A stretch of 64,000 nt of DNA. Origin: Pseudeuparius sepicola. Its lineage: Eukaryota > Arthropoda > Insecta > Coleoptera > Anthribidae. The position numbers were made by a program, and so were the translations under genes. The DNA lies in contig OY987304.1 in the NCBI GenBank assembly GCA_963920635.1, forward strand, positions 36,146,365 to 36,210,364. Reading direction: 5' to 3'. The first letter of the stretch is position 1. Every line of letters begins with the position of its first letter. Below the pieces are notes generated by a model. That model was not told the origin of the DNA and made no database searches. It worked only from the letters and a program-made list of their open reading frames with translations. Shown piece after piece: positions 1 to 12,191 of the stretch.

Positions 1-2419
1 AGTGTCCAGAATGGCGCTCACCGGTATGACCCGAACTTATAGCGGTTGTAGACAAAGTGAAGTTTGCCGAGTGGAAAGTAGGATATTAGTTCGGAGGTAT
101 GGAAAAATATCTAATTTATGAACTAACCATCTATTAAACTAATTTTCAGAAATGTATTAATTTTATTATCATTTAAAAATGTTATTTACATGATGCTTTG
201 AAAACGGCGCTTTAGAAGGAGGATATTGACCTTTCCTTGTCTAATGTCACTACCAACTTTTAGCGCTTTTTTTTAAATTGGTACTTGGACATGGCCCTCC
301 TCACCTCTACCATCCATACTATAACCACTCCGAAATCCCAGCACTTCTAATTCTTGCAAGACCGACTTCTCGACAGGCCTAACTTCCCAACATCGCTTCG
401 CCACTGGATATCTTAGCCGGTATTGTTCTACACCGTAAACCAGGTCACCTTTGCGACGCGGCGTTGCCATATTAAGGGCAGAATTCGCGAAACGACGATT
501 TGGTGGAAGGTTTGAGTCCTGGGATTTGGACTTCGCGAAATGCCGGAAGAAATTAATTGTTCAGAGGCACAGCAGAAGACAAAGTTGGCGGAATTTTGTT
601 TATAACGGATGTCTACGGTTGCAGCAGGGTCGTAATTTGCCTGAGAATGCCACCCATTTCTCGAGAAGTTGGGAGATTGCGAGTTAAGAAATAGAATTAA
701 AAGCGGGGAGAGATGGTAATAGCTTTAGAGGAAAGTTTTCAACTCGGTTTTCAACAATATATTTTATCACGGGTTTATTGTTTTTATTTAGCTTATACTA
801 ATAAGTACCTATGTCGTATCGTGAAAGGATAGTAAATTCAATAAGGATTTGACCGAATAAAAATTTGAAGTATGAAAGTGAAATCTTCAATACCTTGGCT
901 ACATATCAAAATGTCATGAGAACTGAATCATTTTTATTACTTCATTTTAAAATCCTACATAAATTATAAAGACAAACAATAATTTATACTAAAACAAAAT
1001 CACTCTAATTCCAAATGTGTGTAAAATCACTCTAAGTTAATGATTAAGTTCAATTAATTGGAGATCATTTGTGATTAAAATGTTAATTTCTAATTTCTTT
1101 TTACTGCTTAAAGCGACTAAATATTTATAAAGAATAATTACTTTAAATATTCTTTGCTAGCTTAAAGAGGCTCTATCTGAAGAACAAAAAAGTCGTTGAA
1201 AGTTTATCAGGGTGGTTGAATTTTGCCCGCAAAAGTTGGAGAGCTTGTTTGTTTATTTTGATTAATAACGTTTAGAGCATTAAACAAGATGCAAAATTCG
1301 AAAAGAGAACTTACAAAGTAGCTATAATACAGCAACAAAATATGGTAATAAAGGAGCGTAGACCTAATCTTATTGTCTTTTATTTTTGTCCTTATTTTCT
1401 GAATTATTCCCATTGACCTTTGAGGCCTCGGCAACTAAATTTCACTACCTTGGTACAAAAATAACTATTAGTGGTTTTGATCAACACAACTTTTGATATT
1501 TGTGTTTTTTAGGTTAGCTGATTGAAAAAAAAAACGTAAACTTTCAGTTTGATTCTAAGATAGGTGCCCGGTCTTATTATACAAACTTTAATGTGCATAA
1601 TTATGTATTACGCGAATTTTATATACCTATAGGATTCTATTGTTGAAAAATAATAGGATTAAACATAATAATATAATAAGCCAACGATTATAATATCTCT
1701 AACCACTAATTAGTTTTCATTCTAAAAACTACTATATAAAGTCTCGTTGGCTTACATCGATATACACAAAGCTAACACCGGATATGGAACTAAATACTGT
1801 CACCACGGCAGAGTAAAACTCAGCAAGTGACTGCTCAGAAACGAATTTATAACTTGTTCAGAGTTCGCTAAAATTGCATTTTTTTGCATTAATGTTTGCC
1901 TTGCTTATTTTCTTTTCCGCAAAGTTTGATAGCATTTTTGCCTCCGAACGACGCCGAACTTGCAATATCGATTAATGGTGGCTGCTTGCCGAAGGCGGGA
2001 GCTCATCAGGCCCACGAAATTTGTAATTTATATGCGAAAATGAAGTATTGTCCTGCGGTTCTTTGGTCCGGAAATTAAAATTGAAATTTCAACAACGATA
2101 AGACGCACCCACAGTCTTACACGTTTAACCGAGAAGCATTTTGGGAAAAACACATTGTCCTAAAGTTGCCAGTATAGCAAGTTACTAAATATTCATTAAG
2201 AGAATAAGGAATAGAATTGTCTATAGACAGTAGAGACAGTCTCTAATTTCCTCGATTACTCCCTATATTTTACCTACCTACCTAAACACATAAAACGATA
2301 TTCTGACGTGTTACTTTACCAGTTGTAGCCTTCCGAACATACTCTGACACTCACCTGAAACAAAAAAAATCGTTAGAATATTACAAGTAGGTATTTTTTA
2401 TTACACTCGTTAGATACAT
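1..2419. other. AT-rich gene-free flank
   Basis: I see no gene I can support here. The first 700 bases are GC-richer and include a 65-codon open stretch on the minus strand (273-470) that matches no family I know. The rest is AT-rich with many stops in all frames. A short motif at about 1424-1470 (GAGGCCTCGGCAACTAAATT) recurs inside a hairpin near 55.55 kb, so it is a dispersed repeat. The LINE remnant begins near the right edge; its true 5' end cannot be placed. Confidence 0.5.
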
Positions 2420-4011
2420 TTTTCCAATTTTGGCATTAAAATCCCAGCAGGGAGTTGTTGTACCCCACATTTTTCGACAGTGTTTGAAACAAAATTTTAA
2501 ATTTTCCGGGGTTTATTGGTTCCTAAATACCCTATTTTCTCTAGCAAGACCTTCGAAACTACTTCTGGTCATAAACTTGCTTATTAACTTTCTTATCAAA
2601 TATTTGATACTTAGGGACAAGCCAAAAGTTGAAATTAAAGTAAAATCTGGTCATCATTCGTTCAACGATAATATTCTTAAGGCAATTAAATATAGGGAAG
2701 ACTGTTACAAGTTATATATCGCATTAGAGAAACTTATGGAGATTGGGTAAATTACAAGGAAGCGCCAAATTTGGTTATGTCAAATATTCGGAAAGAAAAA
2801 CGTAAATATTTTGAAGACAAAATTGATGGTTGCAAACATGATCCGAAGCTTATGTGGCGGTGTCTAAAATCTCTAATTAGTGTTGAAAAGAAAGAAAGCT
2901 ATTTTGGAATATTGTTCAATGATTTGGGTTATAAAAATAATATTTATGGGTTGGCAGAAAATTTCAATAGCTTTTATATTAAGAGCATCTTTAACAAAAA
3001 GTTTTGACACTGATTTTGAAAAAATATATTTTTGGAATAAATTTGAAAAGTAATAAGTCTAGCTAAAATTAGGCTGATAAGATAAACATAGGTTTTATAA
3101 ATAAATATTTTAATTAAATTGAGGAAATGTTATTAGATCAAATCAATGATTCTTTGGAGTCAGGTATTGTGCCAAAAAATTTAAAAATATCTACTCTTAT
3201 ACCTGTGAGAAAAATAAAGAATTCTTACCGAGCTGAAGATTTGACACCCATTAATTTGTTGAATGCAATTGAAAAAAATTTAGAGTGTATTGTACATGAA
3301 CAGTTGACAGAATATATTGAGAAAAATAATATTTTATCAAAATTTCAGTCAGGATTTAGAAAAAAACATGATTGTGAGAGTGCGATGCAATATGTAATAA
3401 ATGAATGGAAAATGGCCCCAGATGAAAATTACATTGTGGGTATTGTTTACTTGGATTTAAAAAGAGCATTTTAAATTGTTGATCGGTTTAAATTATTAAA
3501 GAAATTAGAAAAAATGGTAAATTGGTAAAATAAAATATTTGGTTTCGAAATTATTTATATGACAGAAAACAAATAGTACCTAAAGTGTCTAAATTTCAAG
3601 TAAAAGGAATCATAATATGTAGAAATTGGTGTGCCACAAGGCAGTGCATTAGGTCCCTTATTATTTTTTTTATTTCTATATGACTGGCATATATTTTTCA
3701 AAATTGTAAATATCATTTTTTGCAGATGACACTTTTTTTATTTTTATATTAAAAATTACAGAAATTTAGAATTAACGTTAAAAAATGGTGAATTAGTAGG
3801 TAAGTGCGTCGATTGGATGTGCGCTAATAAATTACAAATAAATATAGCAAAAATAAAATGTATGACATTAGGTTCACCAAAACTTCGTAAGTTAGTTGTG
3901 TAAGAAAAACTAAATTTTTTAATAATAATTGTGTAATTGAGAGAGTGAATGAATATAAATATTTGGGCGTAATCATAAGTTCAGATTTAAAATTTAAGGA
4001 GCATATAAATT
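2420..4011 (+). pseudogene. Jockey-like LINE ORF2 remnant, 5' part (linker and reverse transcriptase)
   Basis: This is the decayed second ORF of a non-LTR retrotransposon of the Jockey group, which copies itself by target-primed reverse transcription. A pre-RT linker is readable at about 2735-3007 (IRKEKRKYFEDKIDGCK, DPKLMWRCLKSLI). An RT core follows at 3127-3474 with SGFRKKHDCESAMQYVINEW and a VYLDLKRAF motif. Later scraps keep GVPQGSALGPLLF (about 3628-3668), the catalytic FADDT (about 3720-3735) and KYLGVIISSDLKFKEHI up to 4011. At least two frameshifts and several stops break it. The frame is cut at 4011 by the LTR element and resumes in homologous sequence after it, so the LINE is the oldest layer of the nest. 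No endonuclease domain is recognisable upstream, so it is probably 5' truncated. Confidence 0.8.
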
Positions 4012-4240
4012 AGTTATCTAGGCAGAAATTCATGCATCATCAAGAAAACTGTAGAAGCTCCAGAACCATCTCGTCTCCTGCAAACTCAGCAATCCGAAAT
4101 CTTATATATTTATTGTATCACAAAGCGCGTTCAGATTAAGACCGATCTTTGTCAGAAGCTTTTCGAATAAAGTTTTTTAAAAGCCTACTGCTGTGGCCAA
4201 TCATTTAATTATATAATATAATATATATATAATATATATA
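4012..4240 (+). repeat. 5' LTR of the errantivirus-like element
   Basis: This is the long terminal repeat, matching 29010-29215. It begins AGTTATCTAGG and ends in an AT-dinucleotide run just before the primer binding site. Over the first 197 bases the two LTRs differ at only four substitutions, while the AT tail is longer here. It contains a TATA-like box, an initiator and a polyadenylation signal AATAAA (4166-4171), giving a very short U3-R-U5 layout. The exact right edge is uncertain by a few bases because of the AT run. Confidence 0.85.
4103..4135 (+). promoter_or_regulatory. LTR core promoter: TATA box and initiator
   Basis: TATATATT starts at 4103, and an arthropod-type initiator TCAGA lies at 4131-4135. 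The initiator A at 4133 puts the TATA box at -30. The AATAAA signal follows 33 bases later. The 3' LTR has the same arrangement (29101-29133). No DPE match is seen at +28. Confidence 0.6.
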
Positions 4241-4242
4241 AT

Positions 4243-4255
4243 CGCAGTCGGTAGG
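4243..4255 (+). other. Primer binding site, tRNA-Ser type
   Basis: CGCAGTCGGTAGG directly follows the 5' LTR. It is complementary to the acceptor end of insect tRNA-Ser (after the CCA), the primer also used by errantiviruses such as 17.6 and 297. It fixes the right edge of the LTR. Confidence 0.8.
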
Positions 4256-4633
4256 ACGTATCGCGGAAAATCGCAGAAGTTTGCGATTCGGGCAAGCCTT
4301 GCAGTCGCCGAAACTCGCGTTTTTCCTTCGGGTTCCGATTAAGCGGTTCGTCCTGCAACATCGTCTCCACCGTTAGACGACTCGGGCCAAGCAGCAACTG
4401 GGCTTCAACCAGGAGGGCAAGGACTGAGGTTCCGAAGAAGAAAAGGGCTAGCTACCAACGGTAAGAGCCATTTCCCTTCGTTGAACTATCCTATACTCTC
4501 TGCTGGGGCAAAGACTTAATCTCACTAGGTTAAGAATTCAAATTCGAAAAACGATTTTTCACATTTTCAAATTTTGATTTTCTTTTAGGAAAACTTAATT
4601 TTAAGTAATTTTAGTAGCAAAAATTTAATTTTT

Positions 4634-6082
4634 ATGAGTAATTCAGAAAGTGAAGAGGAGAACGAAAACGTAGGAAGGTTAGGTATCGATCACGATACAG
4701 ATCTAGCAATTTTAGTTGATTTGTTTGGGCAAGTAAATCTTTCTACAATGAACAACCAGCAACAAAACCAAAATCAAAATGTTAATTATCATTTATTACG
4801 CATGTATATTGAAAATATACCTCAATTTTCTGGTGATGTACATACTCTCGAAATTTTTATTGACAGTTGTAATTATCTTGTACAAACTTATACAAACCGA
4901 GCGATTCCTAACGATCCAATAAACAAATTTTTAATTCGTGCAATAATCGGAAAACTCGCTGGTAGGGCACTAACATTAATAGGGACAAGAACAGAACTTC
5001 AGACATGGGATGAAATTCGCAATGCTTTACGCTTAACTTTTGGAGATAATAGAAACATCGACTGTCTTGTTCAAGATTTGATAGTTTTACGACCGTTAAA
5101 AAATGAGTCCCCTGTAAATTTCGGATCTAGGATCCAAGATGCACATAGCTTAATTATTTCCAAATTAAATTCTAGCGACTTAGCACCAAATATGAAACAG
5201 TTACAATTGAATAATTATAAACAACTAGCTTTAAAGACGTTTATAAGAGGTCTCACCGGCAGACTACAAGACATTGTGCGTATTAAAGACCCTGATAGTC
5301 TCGAAAATGCTATCGCGTTAGTAATTGAAGAACAAAATTTTCTCTATGCTCAAAATCGCCTTTTCTCCTCAATTCAACCTCAAAATAATATCCAAAAAAT
5401 TCAAAGACCAATTCAGACGCAAAACTATCCCCAAAATATCCCAAAACCTAATTTTTTCAATCCTCAGATGCAATTCCCAAATACCCCAAGGACAAACTTT
5501 TTCCAAAACCAACAAATGACAAAAATATTACCACAACATGTCCAACCCCAAAGATTTCCACAAAATAACCAATTTCCCAGAGGTCCTATAAACATGCCCC
5601 AACCAAGACAACTACAACAAAAGTATTTTACAAACCAACAAGTTTTCGGGTCAAAACAACCCCAAACCAACGTATTTAAATCAACCGGACGAACAACTAA
5701 TGACAAACCAACCCCTATGTCAGTAAACGCGGCAATACCAAGTTTACGCCAACAAGTACCGCAACGTGTACCGAACTACTTCCAAAGTTCAGGTCCCAGA
5801 AACTTTATATCGGAAGAACTATATAATATAGAAGACGACAACCCAATTTACGACCCCCAAAATTTATTTGTCGACGAAGAGAATTCATATTATTATATCC
5901 CTGAAGAATATAACCAAAATTCAAATCAAAATCTTTTTGAACATGACTATTCAAACCTCTATAATACGGAATATGAAAGTTATACTAGTTTACCAGAAAA
6001 TTCAGAACATCTAGAGGAAATAAAAAATGACAATTCAAATGAAAATTATCAGGAAACCAATGTCGTAGACAAAAGAAAATGA
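4634..6082 (+). CDS. Gag polyprotein of the errantivirus-like element
   Basis: This is an open 482-residue Gag, the structural protein that packages element RNA. The ATG at 4634 starts an acidic N-terminus. A helical capsid-like region follows (about residues 45-245), with IENIPQFSGDVHTLEIFIDS and a later FIRGLTGRLQDIVRIKDPDS, the pattern seen in errantivirus Gag. The C-terminal half is rich in Gln, Asn, Pro and Phe and then acidic with many Tyr; there is no CCHC zinc knuckle, which is usual for this group. The stop overlaps the next frame as ATGA (6079-6082), so Pol is in the -1 frame. Family knowledge suggests -1 ribosomal frameshifting near the overlap; the A-rich stretch at 6070-6080 is a candidate slip site. 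It is the only unbroken gene of the element. Confidence 0.85.
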   Translation: MSNSESEEENENVGRLGIDHDTDLAILVDLFGQVNLSTMNNQQQNQNQNVNYHLLRMYIENIPQFSGDVHTLEIFIDSCNYLVQTYTNRAIPNDPINKFLIRAIIGKLAGRALTLIGTRTELQTWDEIRNALRLTFGDNRNIDCLVQDLIVLRPLKNESPVNFGSRIQDAHSLIISKLNSSDLAPNMKQLQLNNYKQLALKTFIRGLTGRLQDIVRIKDPDSLENAIALVIEEQNFLYAQNRLFSSIQPQNNIQKIQRPIQTQNYPQNIPKPNFFNPQMQFPNTPRTNFFQNQQMTKILPQHVQPQRFPQNNQFPRGPINMPQPRQLQQKYFTNQQVFGSKQPQTNVFKSTGRTTNDKPTPMSVNAAIPSLRQQVPQRVPNYFQSSGPRNFISEELYNIEDDNPIYDPQNLFVDEENSYYYIPEEYNQNSNQNLFEHDYSNLYNTEYESYTSLPENSEHLEEIKNDNSNENYQETNVVDKRK

Positions 6083-6918
6083 CAATAATTGATCTTAATA
6101 ACATTCATACTAATATCTTACCCTATATTGAGACTTATAACCCGAAATTTAAATTCTTAATTGATACGGGAGCTTCAAAATCAATAATAAATCCTTGTTT
6201 TGCAGAAAAATATTTCCCTAATACAATCTATCATGAAGACTTTCAAATAAAAACTTGTAACGGTACAAATAAATGTATATTCAAAGCTGACATACCAATA
6301 AATGAACTTTTAGGTTTAAACTATCAGATTACTTTCCACTTGTTTCAATTTCATGATTTTTTTGATGGATTACTAGGCTTCGAAGATATAAAAAGACTAA
6401 AGTTAATACCCGATTTTGACAAAAATATTCTCTATAACGAAAATATCTGTATTAATATTTTTTATAGACACAATCAACAATCTATCTTATTTTCTATACA
6501 AGTCAACCCTCACGAAACATGTAAAGCGAAAATACCTGTTTCTGTAAATTCAGGAGATATCTATTTTCCAAGAAAAGACATTTCAAAAAATTGTTTTATT
6601 CCAGAAATTCTAACCACTGCTAAAGATGGTTATGCTATTGTCGAAATTCAAAATCATTCAGACGAAACAAAAGTCTTAACTCTAAATAAACCATTCACTA
6701 CAGCTAGTTTTCAAGAAATCAATAATGATTACTCTCTTTTTAATATCGAACAAATTTTTAATAACAAAAAAAGCAAATCTAAACAAAAATATGATGTGAA
6801 AAATATAATACGATCCGATCATCTTAATTCTGAAGAGAAAGAAAAAATTTTTAAAATCTGTCAAGAATTTTCAGATTTATTTTATAATACAGGAGAAAAA
6901 CTTTCATTTACGAACAGA
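6079..6918 (+). pseudogene. Pol N-terminal part: aspartic protease and connector, cut by the Polinton
   Basis: This is the start of the Pol polyprotein, in the -1 frame relative to Gag. The retroviral-type aspartic protease active site is visible at about 6160-6195 (LIDTGASKSIIN). A second hydrophobic segment, FDGLLGFEDIKRLKL, follows about 70 residues later. The frame stays open up to the Polinton insertion at 6919. The target duplication AACAGA is two whole codons in this frame (6913-6918). The downstream half (24370 on) continues in the same phase for about 21 codons, so the insertion split an otherwise continuous frame. Open codons that run past 6919 are Polinton terminal repeat, not Pol. 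Confidence 0.85.
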
Positions 6919-7848
6919 AGTAGTATAGCTATGGGGCTACGAGCCCACTTTCCCCATGTATTTCTTATGGGAGCTAAAACGTGGTCAAAAACGTGACCAA
7001 CCGCCGCGAGACCCCCGACAGCGAGGGGTGCCGAAGGTGCCCGGCTTTCACCGACCGTTGACCCAGCCGCGACGCCGCGACATGTCACGACTCGCAACTA
7101 ATAAAAACCCTAAATCATAATTAAGCCATGACTTCCCCCTGTCGACCTTTAGCCGCAGCCATGCATGGATTTTTGCTACCACCTCTGCCTGCGTATTTTT
7201 GCATCCGCGACGCCGGGACATGTCGAGACTCGCAACTAATAAAAAGCCTAACACCCATAGAAAATATTCTAGCTTGCAATATGTACGTGACGTAATTCCT
7301 CGGAAAAAAGTACTTTCTTTCAGTCGTTTGAAATGTGTATTAGTGTCGAGAGCTCGCACGATGTCGAATAAAGATGAAGCACGAGAAACATTATATGAGA
7401 GTATAAATTTTGTCTACCTAGTAACGTTGCAAAGAAAGATGAACTAAAATGATGACAGCTAATATTAGTTTGTCAGTCAAAACCCCCCCCCCCCCCAAGC
7501 CGCATGATAATTTAGATTTCTTTCAATGGTATAAAATGCTAAAAACAGGTGAAAATCATGAAAAAGGGACCCCGTTAATTGGTTTAAGTGCCCACGGAAA
7601 TTTGCTAGATTTCTAGAGAAAAATACTGTGTCCGAAGCTGTTTACGCGTTGACATTTTAATGTAAACATGAAACGTCCCCAAACAATTCAACTGGCACTG
7701 GAAACGTTTTTTTTTTCGACTAAAATTGCCCTTGGGATTGTATAAATCACGATAATATAAAATACTAGACTGAAAATCTGTTCTTAGAGGTTCTAATAAA
7801 AACCAGGTTATTAAATTAAGGTACCAACATCCAAAATATGACGTCATA
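6919..7848 (+). repeat. Polinton left terminal inverted repeat
   Basis: This is the inverted partner of 23444-24369. Near-identity runs from the AG end to about 7848; a much weaker inverted match continues to roughly 8035. It includes a run of 14 C at 7483-7496 (12 G on the right side) and two direct copies of a sequence around GACATGTC (about 7071-7105 and 7207-7247). Short open frames in it are mirrored in the other TIR and are not credible genes. Confidence 0.9.
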
Positions 7849-8899
7849 TCGCCGGTTTAAAAAAATGTGTTCCAACAGTCAAAAAAATCCTTAATCTCCT
7901 GAAAATTTAAAACGTTCTGCTAGTTAAGGTGTTCCAATTAAATATAAAAACTATTTAACAGGATCTAACATTGAAAAATCTAAATATTGCCCAATATTGA
8001 CTTAATACATTTCGACTTTGATTATCGATTAATTTACTTAGACTCTTATATAAAACAGGACTCTTATTATATAAAACCGGAGCAAGTAACGGGATCTCAC
8101 GTGTTGTATTAGCTAAGCTTCACAAATTAAGCTAGCAATTACATTTTCTACTCTATTTTTATAATTATTTTTGGCATATCACCGTTTTTACATTTCTGTT
8201 TTGGAGAAAATGGTCTAAGATGCTTGATAATATATCAAAAGAAATTGGGTCTTCCAGCGGGCAACGAAATTATATAGGATCCAACACTTTTCATTCTTCA
8301 AATCGATCAATTGGACAAGCAGAGACATGTTGTTTTTAGGCATAATAATTATATAAAATTAAGACATTTTTACACGGCTTATAGCAATGCATTCATTTTT
8401 AGTAGAAAAATAAAAGCGGAAAACTAGTTTTTAGTTTCAGCAAGCCATTACATTTATTTGATTCTCGAAACAAGATACTTTTGTTTAGAGTTAACTCCGG
8501 AAACTTGCTACATTGTAAAAATACACGTACATGTCTTAAGAAAATGCAAGGTTGCATAACCGCGGCTTGGATACTGACTTTTTTATGTTTAGCCTTCAGT
8601 CTGAGCAGTGCGGTTTCGGAGTGAGAAGTTTTTTTTGTGTGCAGACTTTACCAATTTAATTATTTTAGTGTGTGAGTTTTCTTGGAATACAGTTTTGGAG
8701 CTATATTCGTGAGTAGCTACTTTATATTAAGGAGAGTTGAAACAGCTTCTTAAAGGTTTTTTTTTTTAAATAAACTTTTGGTAGACTTAACAAGTTTTTC
8801 TCGATTTTTTTGAGAAACGGCTGGGCTGAGATCAAAGAACATACTCGAGAAGCTGTCACAGAAAAGCACTAACGGTCTTCTATATTTTAAAAAATATAT
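7849..8899. other. Polinton interior, no gene seen
   Basis: AT-rich sequence with stops in all frames. The first 190 bases retain a diverged inverted match to about 23255-23443, so the TIR was once longer or has decayed internally. I see no coding remnant of a Polinton protein here. Confidence 0.5.
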
Positions 8900-10700
8900 C
8901 ACTTCAATGGATTTACCACCACTAAGCTACGTTTATATTTTCTGTAAATATTCTCACGAAGGAAAAAATATAAACAACTTCCAACAAATTCAAAACCTTT
9001 CGAATTTTTTTTTTAGGAAACCAAAAAAATATTTCATGGGCAAGATTTTTGGACCGTTTACGCTTATACAAATGGCTGAAAAAAATTGCACAGCAAAAAC
9101 TACCCCTATGCATTTTCTTCGCACGATTATCGCCTGTTTTAGCAAGGATGTTCAAAATTTATGAATTTATGTTCGAAAAAAATTTGCTAGTCAAAAGCTA
9201 CGCCCAGAGAGAACTGTTTTAGTTCGATTCTCATAGTTTTTGCACCAGCAGGGCAAAATATACTCTCCTGCATCCCTTTAAAACAAATTATAACTCCATT
9301 GTTCTCGGTCCGATCTTGTTTTTAGCAAGGATGTTCAATATGTACGAATTTGTGTTTGAAAAAAATTTGCCAGTCAAAAGCACAACAGAGAGAATTGTTT
9401 TAGTCCGATTCTCATAGTTTAGATCTTGTTTCGGGTTCGGGCAAGGGCGTTCAAAATGTACGAATTGTCGGGTAAAAAATACCCCTAGAGAGAATTGTTT
9501 ATGGTTCGATTTTCACATTTTCTGAAAGTCTAAAGTATTGTTACATCAGTGAAAAAACTTGACAGGAAAAACCTACCCTTTGCACCCTTTTAAGGAAAAA
9601 AATACGTATCTTCACCCCGTTTTTAACAAAGACGTTGAAAATGTACGAAACTATGTTAAACAAAAATTTGCAGCACAAAAACTACTTCACCTTTAATGAA
9701 AATTGCAGCATCATACATCAACAACCAAGTATCACCCTGCAAACCTTTAAAACGAATTATAACTCCATTGTTCTTGGTACGGCCCTAGAAAGGGCGTTCA
9801 AAATGCATTAATTCGTGTTTGAAAAAATTTTTCAGCCGAAAAACTACCCCCAGAGAGAATTGTTTTTAGTTGGATTCCCATAGTTTTCTGAAACATTAAC
9901 TAAAATCGGTGCAATCAGTAAAAAAAAAAATGACAGCGAAAAAACTAACTTTTTGTATCCTTTTAAGAAAAAAATTACGTATCTTCACCCATTTTTAGCA
10001 AAGAAGGTCGAAAATGTACGAATCTATGTTAAACGAAAATTTGCAGGTCAAAAACTACTCTTTTGCATTTTCTTCAATCGATTATCGTCTGTTTTTAGCA
10101 AGGATGTTCAAAATGTACGAATTTGTGTTTGAAAAAAAAATTCCAGGTCAAAAAAGTATCCCTAGAGACTAGAGAGCATTCCCACAGGTTTTGAAAACGC
10201 ACTCTTTGACAAATCCGAGGTAAAAATTATATATTAAAAATCAAAAACTATCCTATTCCTTTAAAAAAATACTTTCCCATTGTTGTCTCAGTCCTAGCAA
10301 GGGCATTTAGAATAATCTCAGATGCACGAAATCATGTTTGCAGAGATAAGAAAGTGATAATGCACTCAAAATGAGTAGTAACCATGTACACTTGTTTCAT
10401 GCTATTTGGCAATCATCAGTATAGTATAACGTTGACCAAATAAAAAAACTACAAATTAACATTGTTTTGGCTCCATCCTAGGTCGTTTCTAGCAAAGCAA
10501 AAATAATGTCAGATAAATTCGTGGAAAAAAAATTCGGTAAAAACCACCCCCTCCAGACTCCCCGAGAATTGTTTTTGATCTGATTTTCATAAGTTTTCTG
10601 AAACATTACCTAAAGTTATTGTTACCCAATCTGTGAGAAAAAAAAAGTTGACATAGCAAAACCTACACTTTGCATCCCTTTAAGGAAAACAAGTTCATCA
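8900..10700. repeat. Degenerate tandem repeat field
   Basis: About seven or eight diverged copies of a unit centred on TTTAGCAAGGATGTTCAAAA followed by TGTACGAATTTGTGTTTGAA. A second shared block (AGAGAGAATTGTTTTAGTT) and a third (ACGTATCTTCACCC) also recur. Anchors are near 9139, 9320, 9440, 9625, 9790, 9995 and 10097. Spacing is irregular (roughly 100-200 bases) and the copies are old. No reading frame is maintained. Confidence 0.7.
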
Positions 10701-10778
10701 TCGATTTCAACATGGACATTCAAATGATCCCCAATAGGAGAAAAATTAATGAGGTACAACGTTCAAAAATTGCATTAA

Positions 10779-10871
10779 AAAATTCCTTGTGAATGTGGAA
10801 AGTTCTATGTTGAGGAGACTTGTATGCCATTTAAAGTTCGCTTAAAAGAAAATAAAAATTATATCAGGCAA
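10779..10871 (+). pseudogene. GIY-YIG endonuclease fragment, Penelope-like element type
   Basis: About 31 codons read IPCECGKFYVEETCMPFKVR and continue LKENKNYIRQ. This matches the core of GIY-YIG endonucleases carried at the C-terminus of Penelope-like retroelements and some LINEs, where the pattern is P-C-x-C-G-x-x-Y-V-G-E-T-x-R-P-F. The Gly after YV is Glu here. It is an isolated fragment inside the Polinton with no reverse transcriptase beside it, so probably a dead insertion. Confidence 0.55.
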
Positions 10872-10879
10872 AATCAAAT

Positions 10880-12191
10880 TTCGTCAAAAATATTAATAAT
10901 AATGATAATAAATAATAATTCTCACCCTCACAATACTCCAAACGAGAAGTACCCCAGAAGCAAATGCTTGTGTGGGGAGGAGGGCAATTACTATTACTTC
11001 GTTGCCATTTGCGGCTAGGATCAACTTTCCTTATAGAACTAGGATAGCATTCGCTCAAGTACTACGGAAAACCCTCGAAAATCATAGTAATCCCAGTGAG
11101 TGTAGGACAATTAGTAAATCACACGGATAAAGCTATTTAGGAGCAATACCGTGAACCCACATTTGTCCAGCGCTCTTGGCCATAGCGGTGTTTTTCTTTA
11201 AAGACATGTGCATGCCCTTGCATCGAACCAAGGTTGATCGAAGGCAGAAAAATATGCAGTCTATAAAAAAATCAGCGCCGGTACGAGCGTCGCCACCGCA
11301 GCACCATATGTGAACACTCTTTTAATAACAAATATAGAATTTTGTGGGATAGGTACAAACCAAAGAAAAATCAAAGAAGATGAAAAAAAATTAAAGAATC
11401 AGCATTTATTCTAGGAAATATGGACAACTGAATGTTGCTGAATGTTCAGTGAAATTCAGTAAAATATTATTGTCAGATATTCAAAGAGAAGTTAGTATAG
11501 ATAATTAGAACACTGGGTGCAATATCAGACAGGTGGCTAGACAATTGTTTCTGTCATGATATTTTAACTTTACATATATTAATCATTCATTTCACTTTGA
11601 TGTGATATGATCTTTGAGAAAGGAGGAAGATTTTTTATCCTCTGAAAGTTCAGAAAAACAAATTTGTTGAAGTTATTTTTTGAGTTCAAAGTTTCGTTCA
11701 TTTACTGTTAAGAATTTTTGAATTTTCCAGGCAACTTGAAAAAGTTGTAACCAAATTTGTAACCACAGTAGGAAACCATGGGATGTATGGAAAAATTGAT
11801 AAAATAATATACATCTAAATACTTACCACTATTTATAAAAAAAATGACTAATGACTATACATATTAAAAACCGTCTCCAATAAAATCAATACTTTCACGT
11901 TACTCTCTTAAATCCATTATTTAATAGTAAATTCCAATATTGTCTAGAAATTTCGCTATATGCTGATATATATTTTAATTTTCTCATCCCTGGTAACCAC
12001 TCTCACTTACTTTCTTTCTACAAATTAATACCAAAATTCCTTCATCTTAAAAAAACATACGAGACATATCACTCGCTGTCACTTCCTTTCTATAAAATCA
12101 AAAATGCCCTAAAATTAAGAAATTTTTGTTCCTGATTTACCTCTTTTTGTCTTGCTTTATTACATGCACATGTAATATCTAATAATTGTTT
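10880..12191. other. Polinton interior with dispersed repeat pieces
   Basis: No gene. Bases 10925-11075 carry one diverged copy of a motif repeated later (CAGAAGCAA, then GGATAGCATT and GCTCAAGTACTAC). Bases 11582-11742 match, in inverted orientation, a segment at about 51880-52040 outside the element, so an unclassified dispersed repeat is present. Confidence 0.5.

Noticed and set aside
7048..7359. 103-codon frame in the left TIR, mirrored in the right TIR
   Set aside because: Lies wholly within the non-coding terminal repeats, contains an internal direct repeat and has no domain.
8573..8630. A fifth TATA-Inr-DPE promoter in the Polinton
   Set aside because: TCAGT is present at 8596, but there is no TATA box near -30 and the +28 bases do not fit a DPE.
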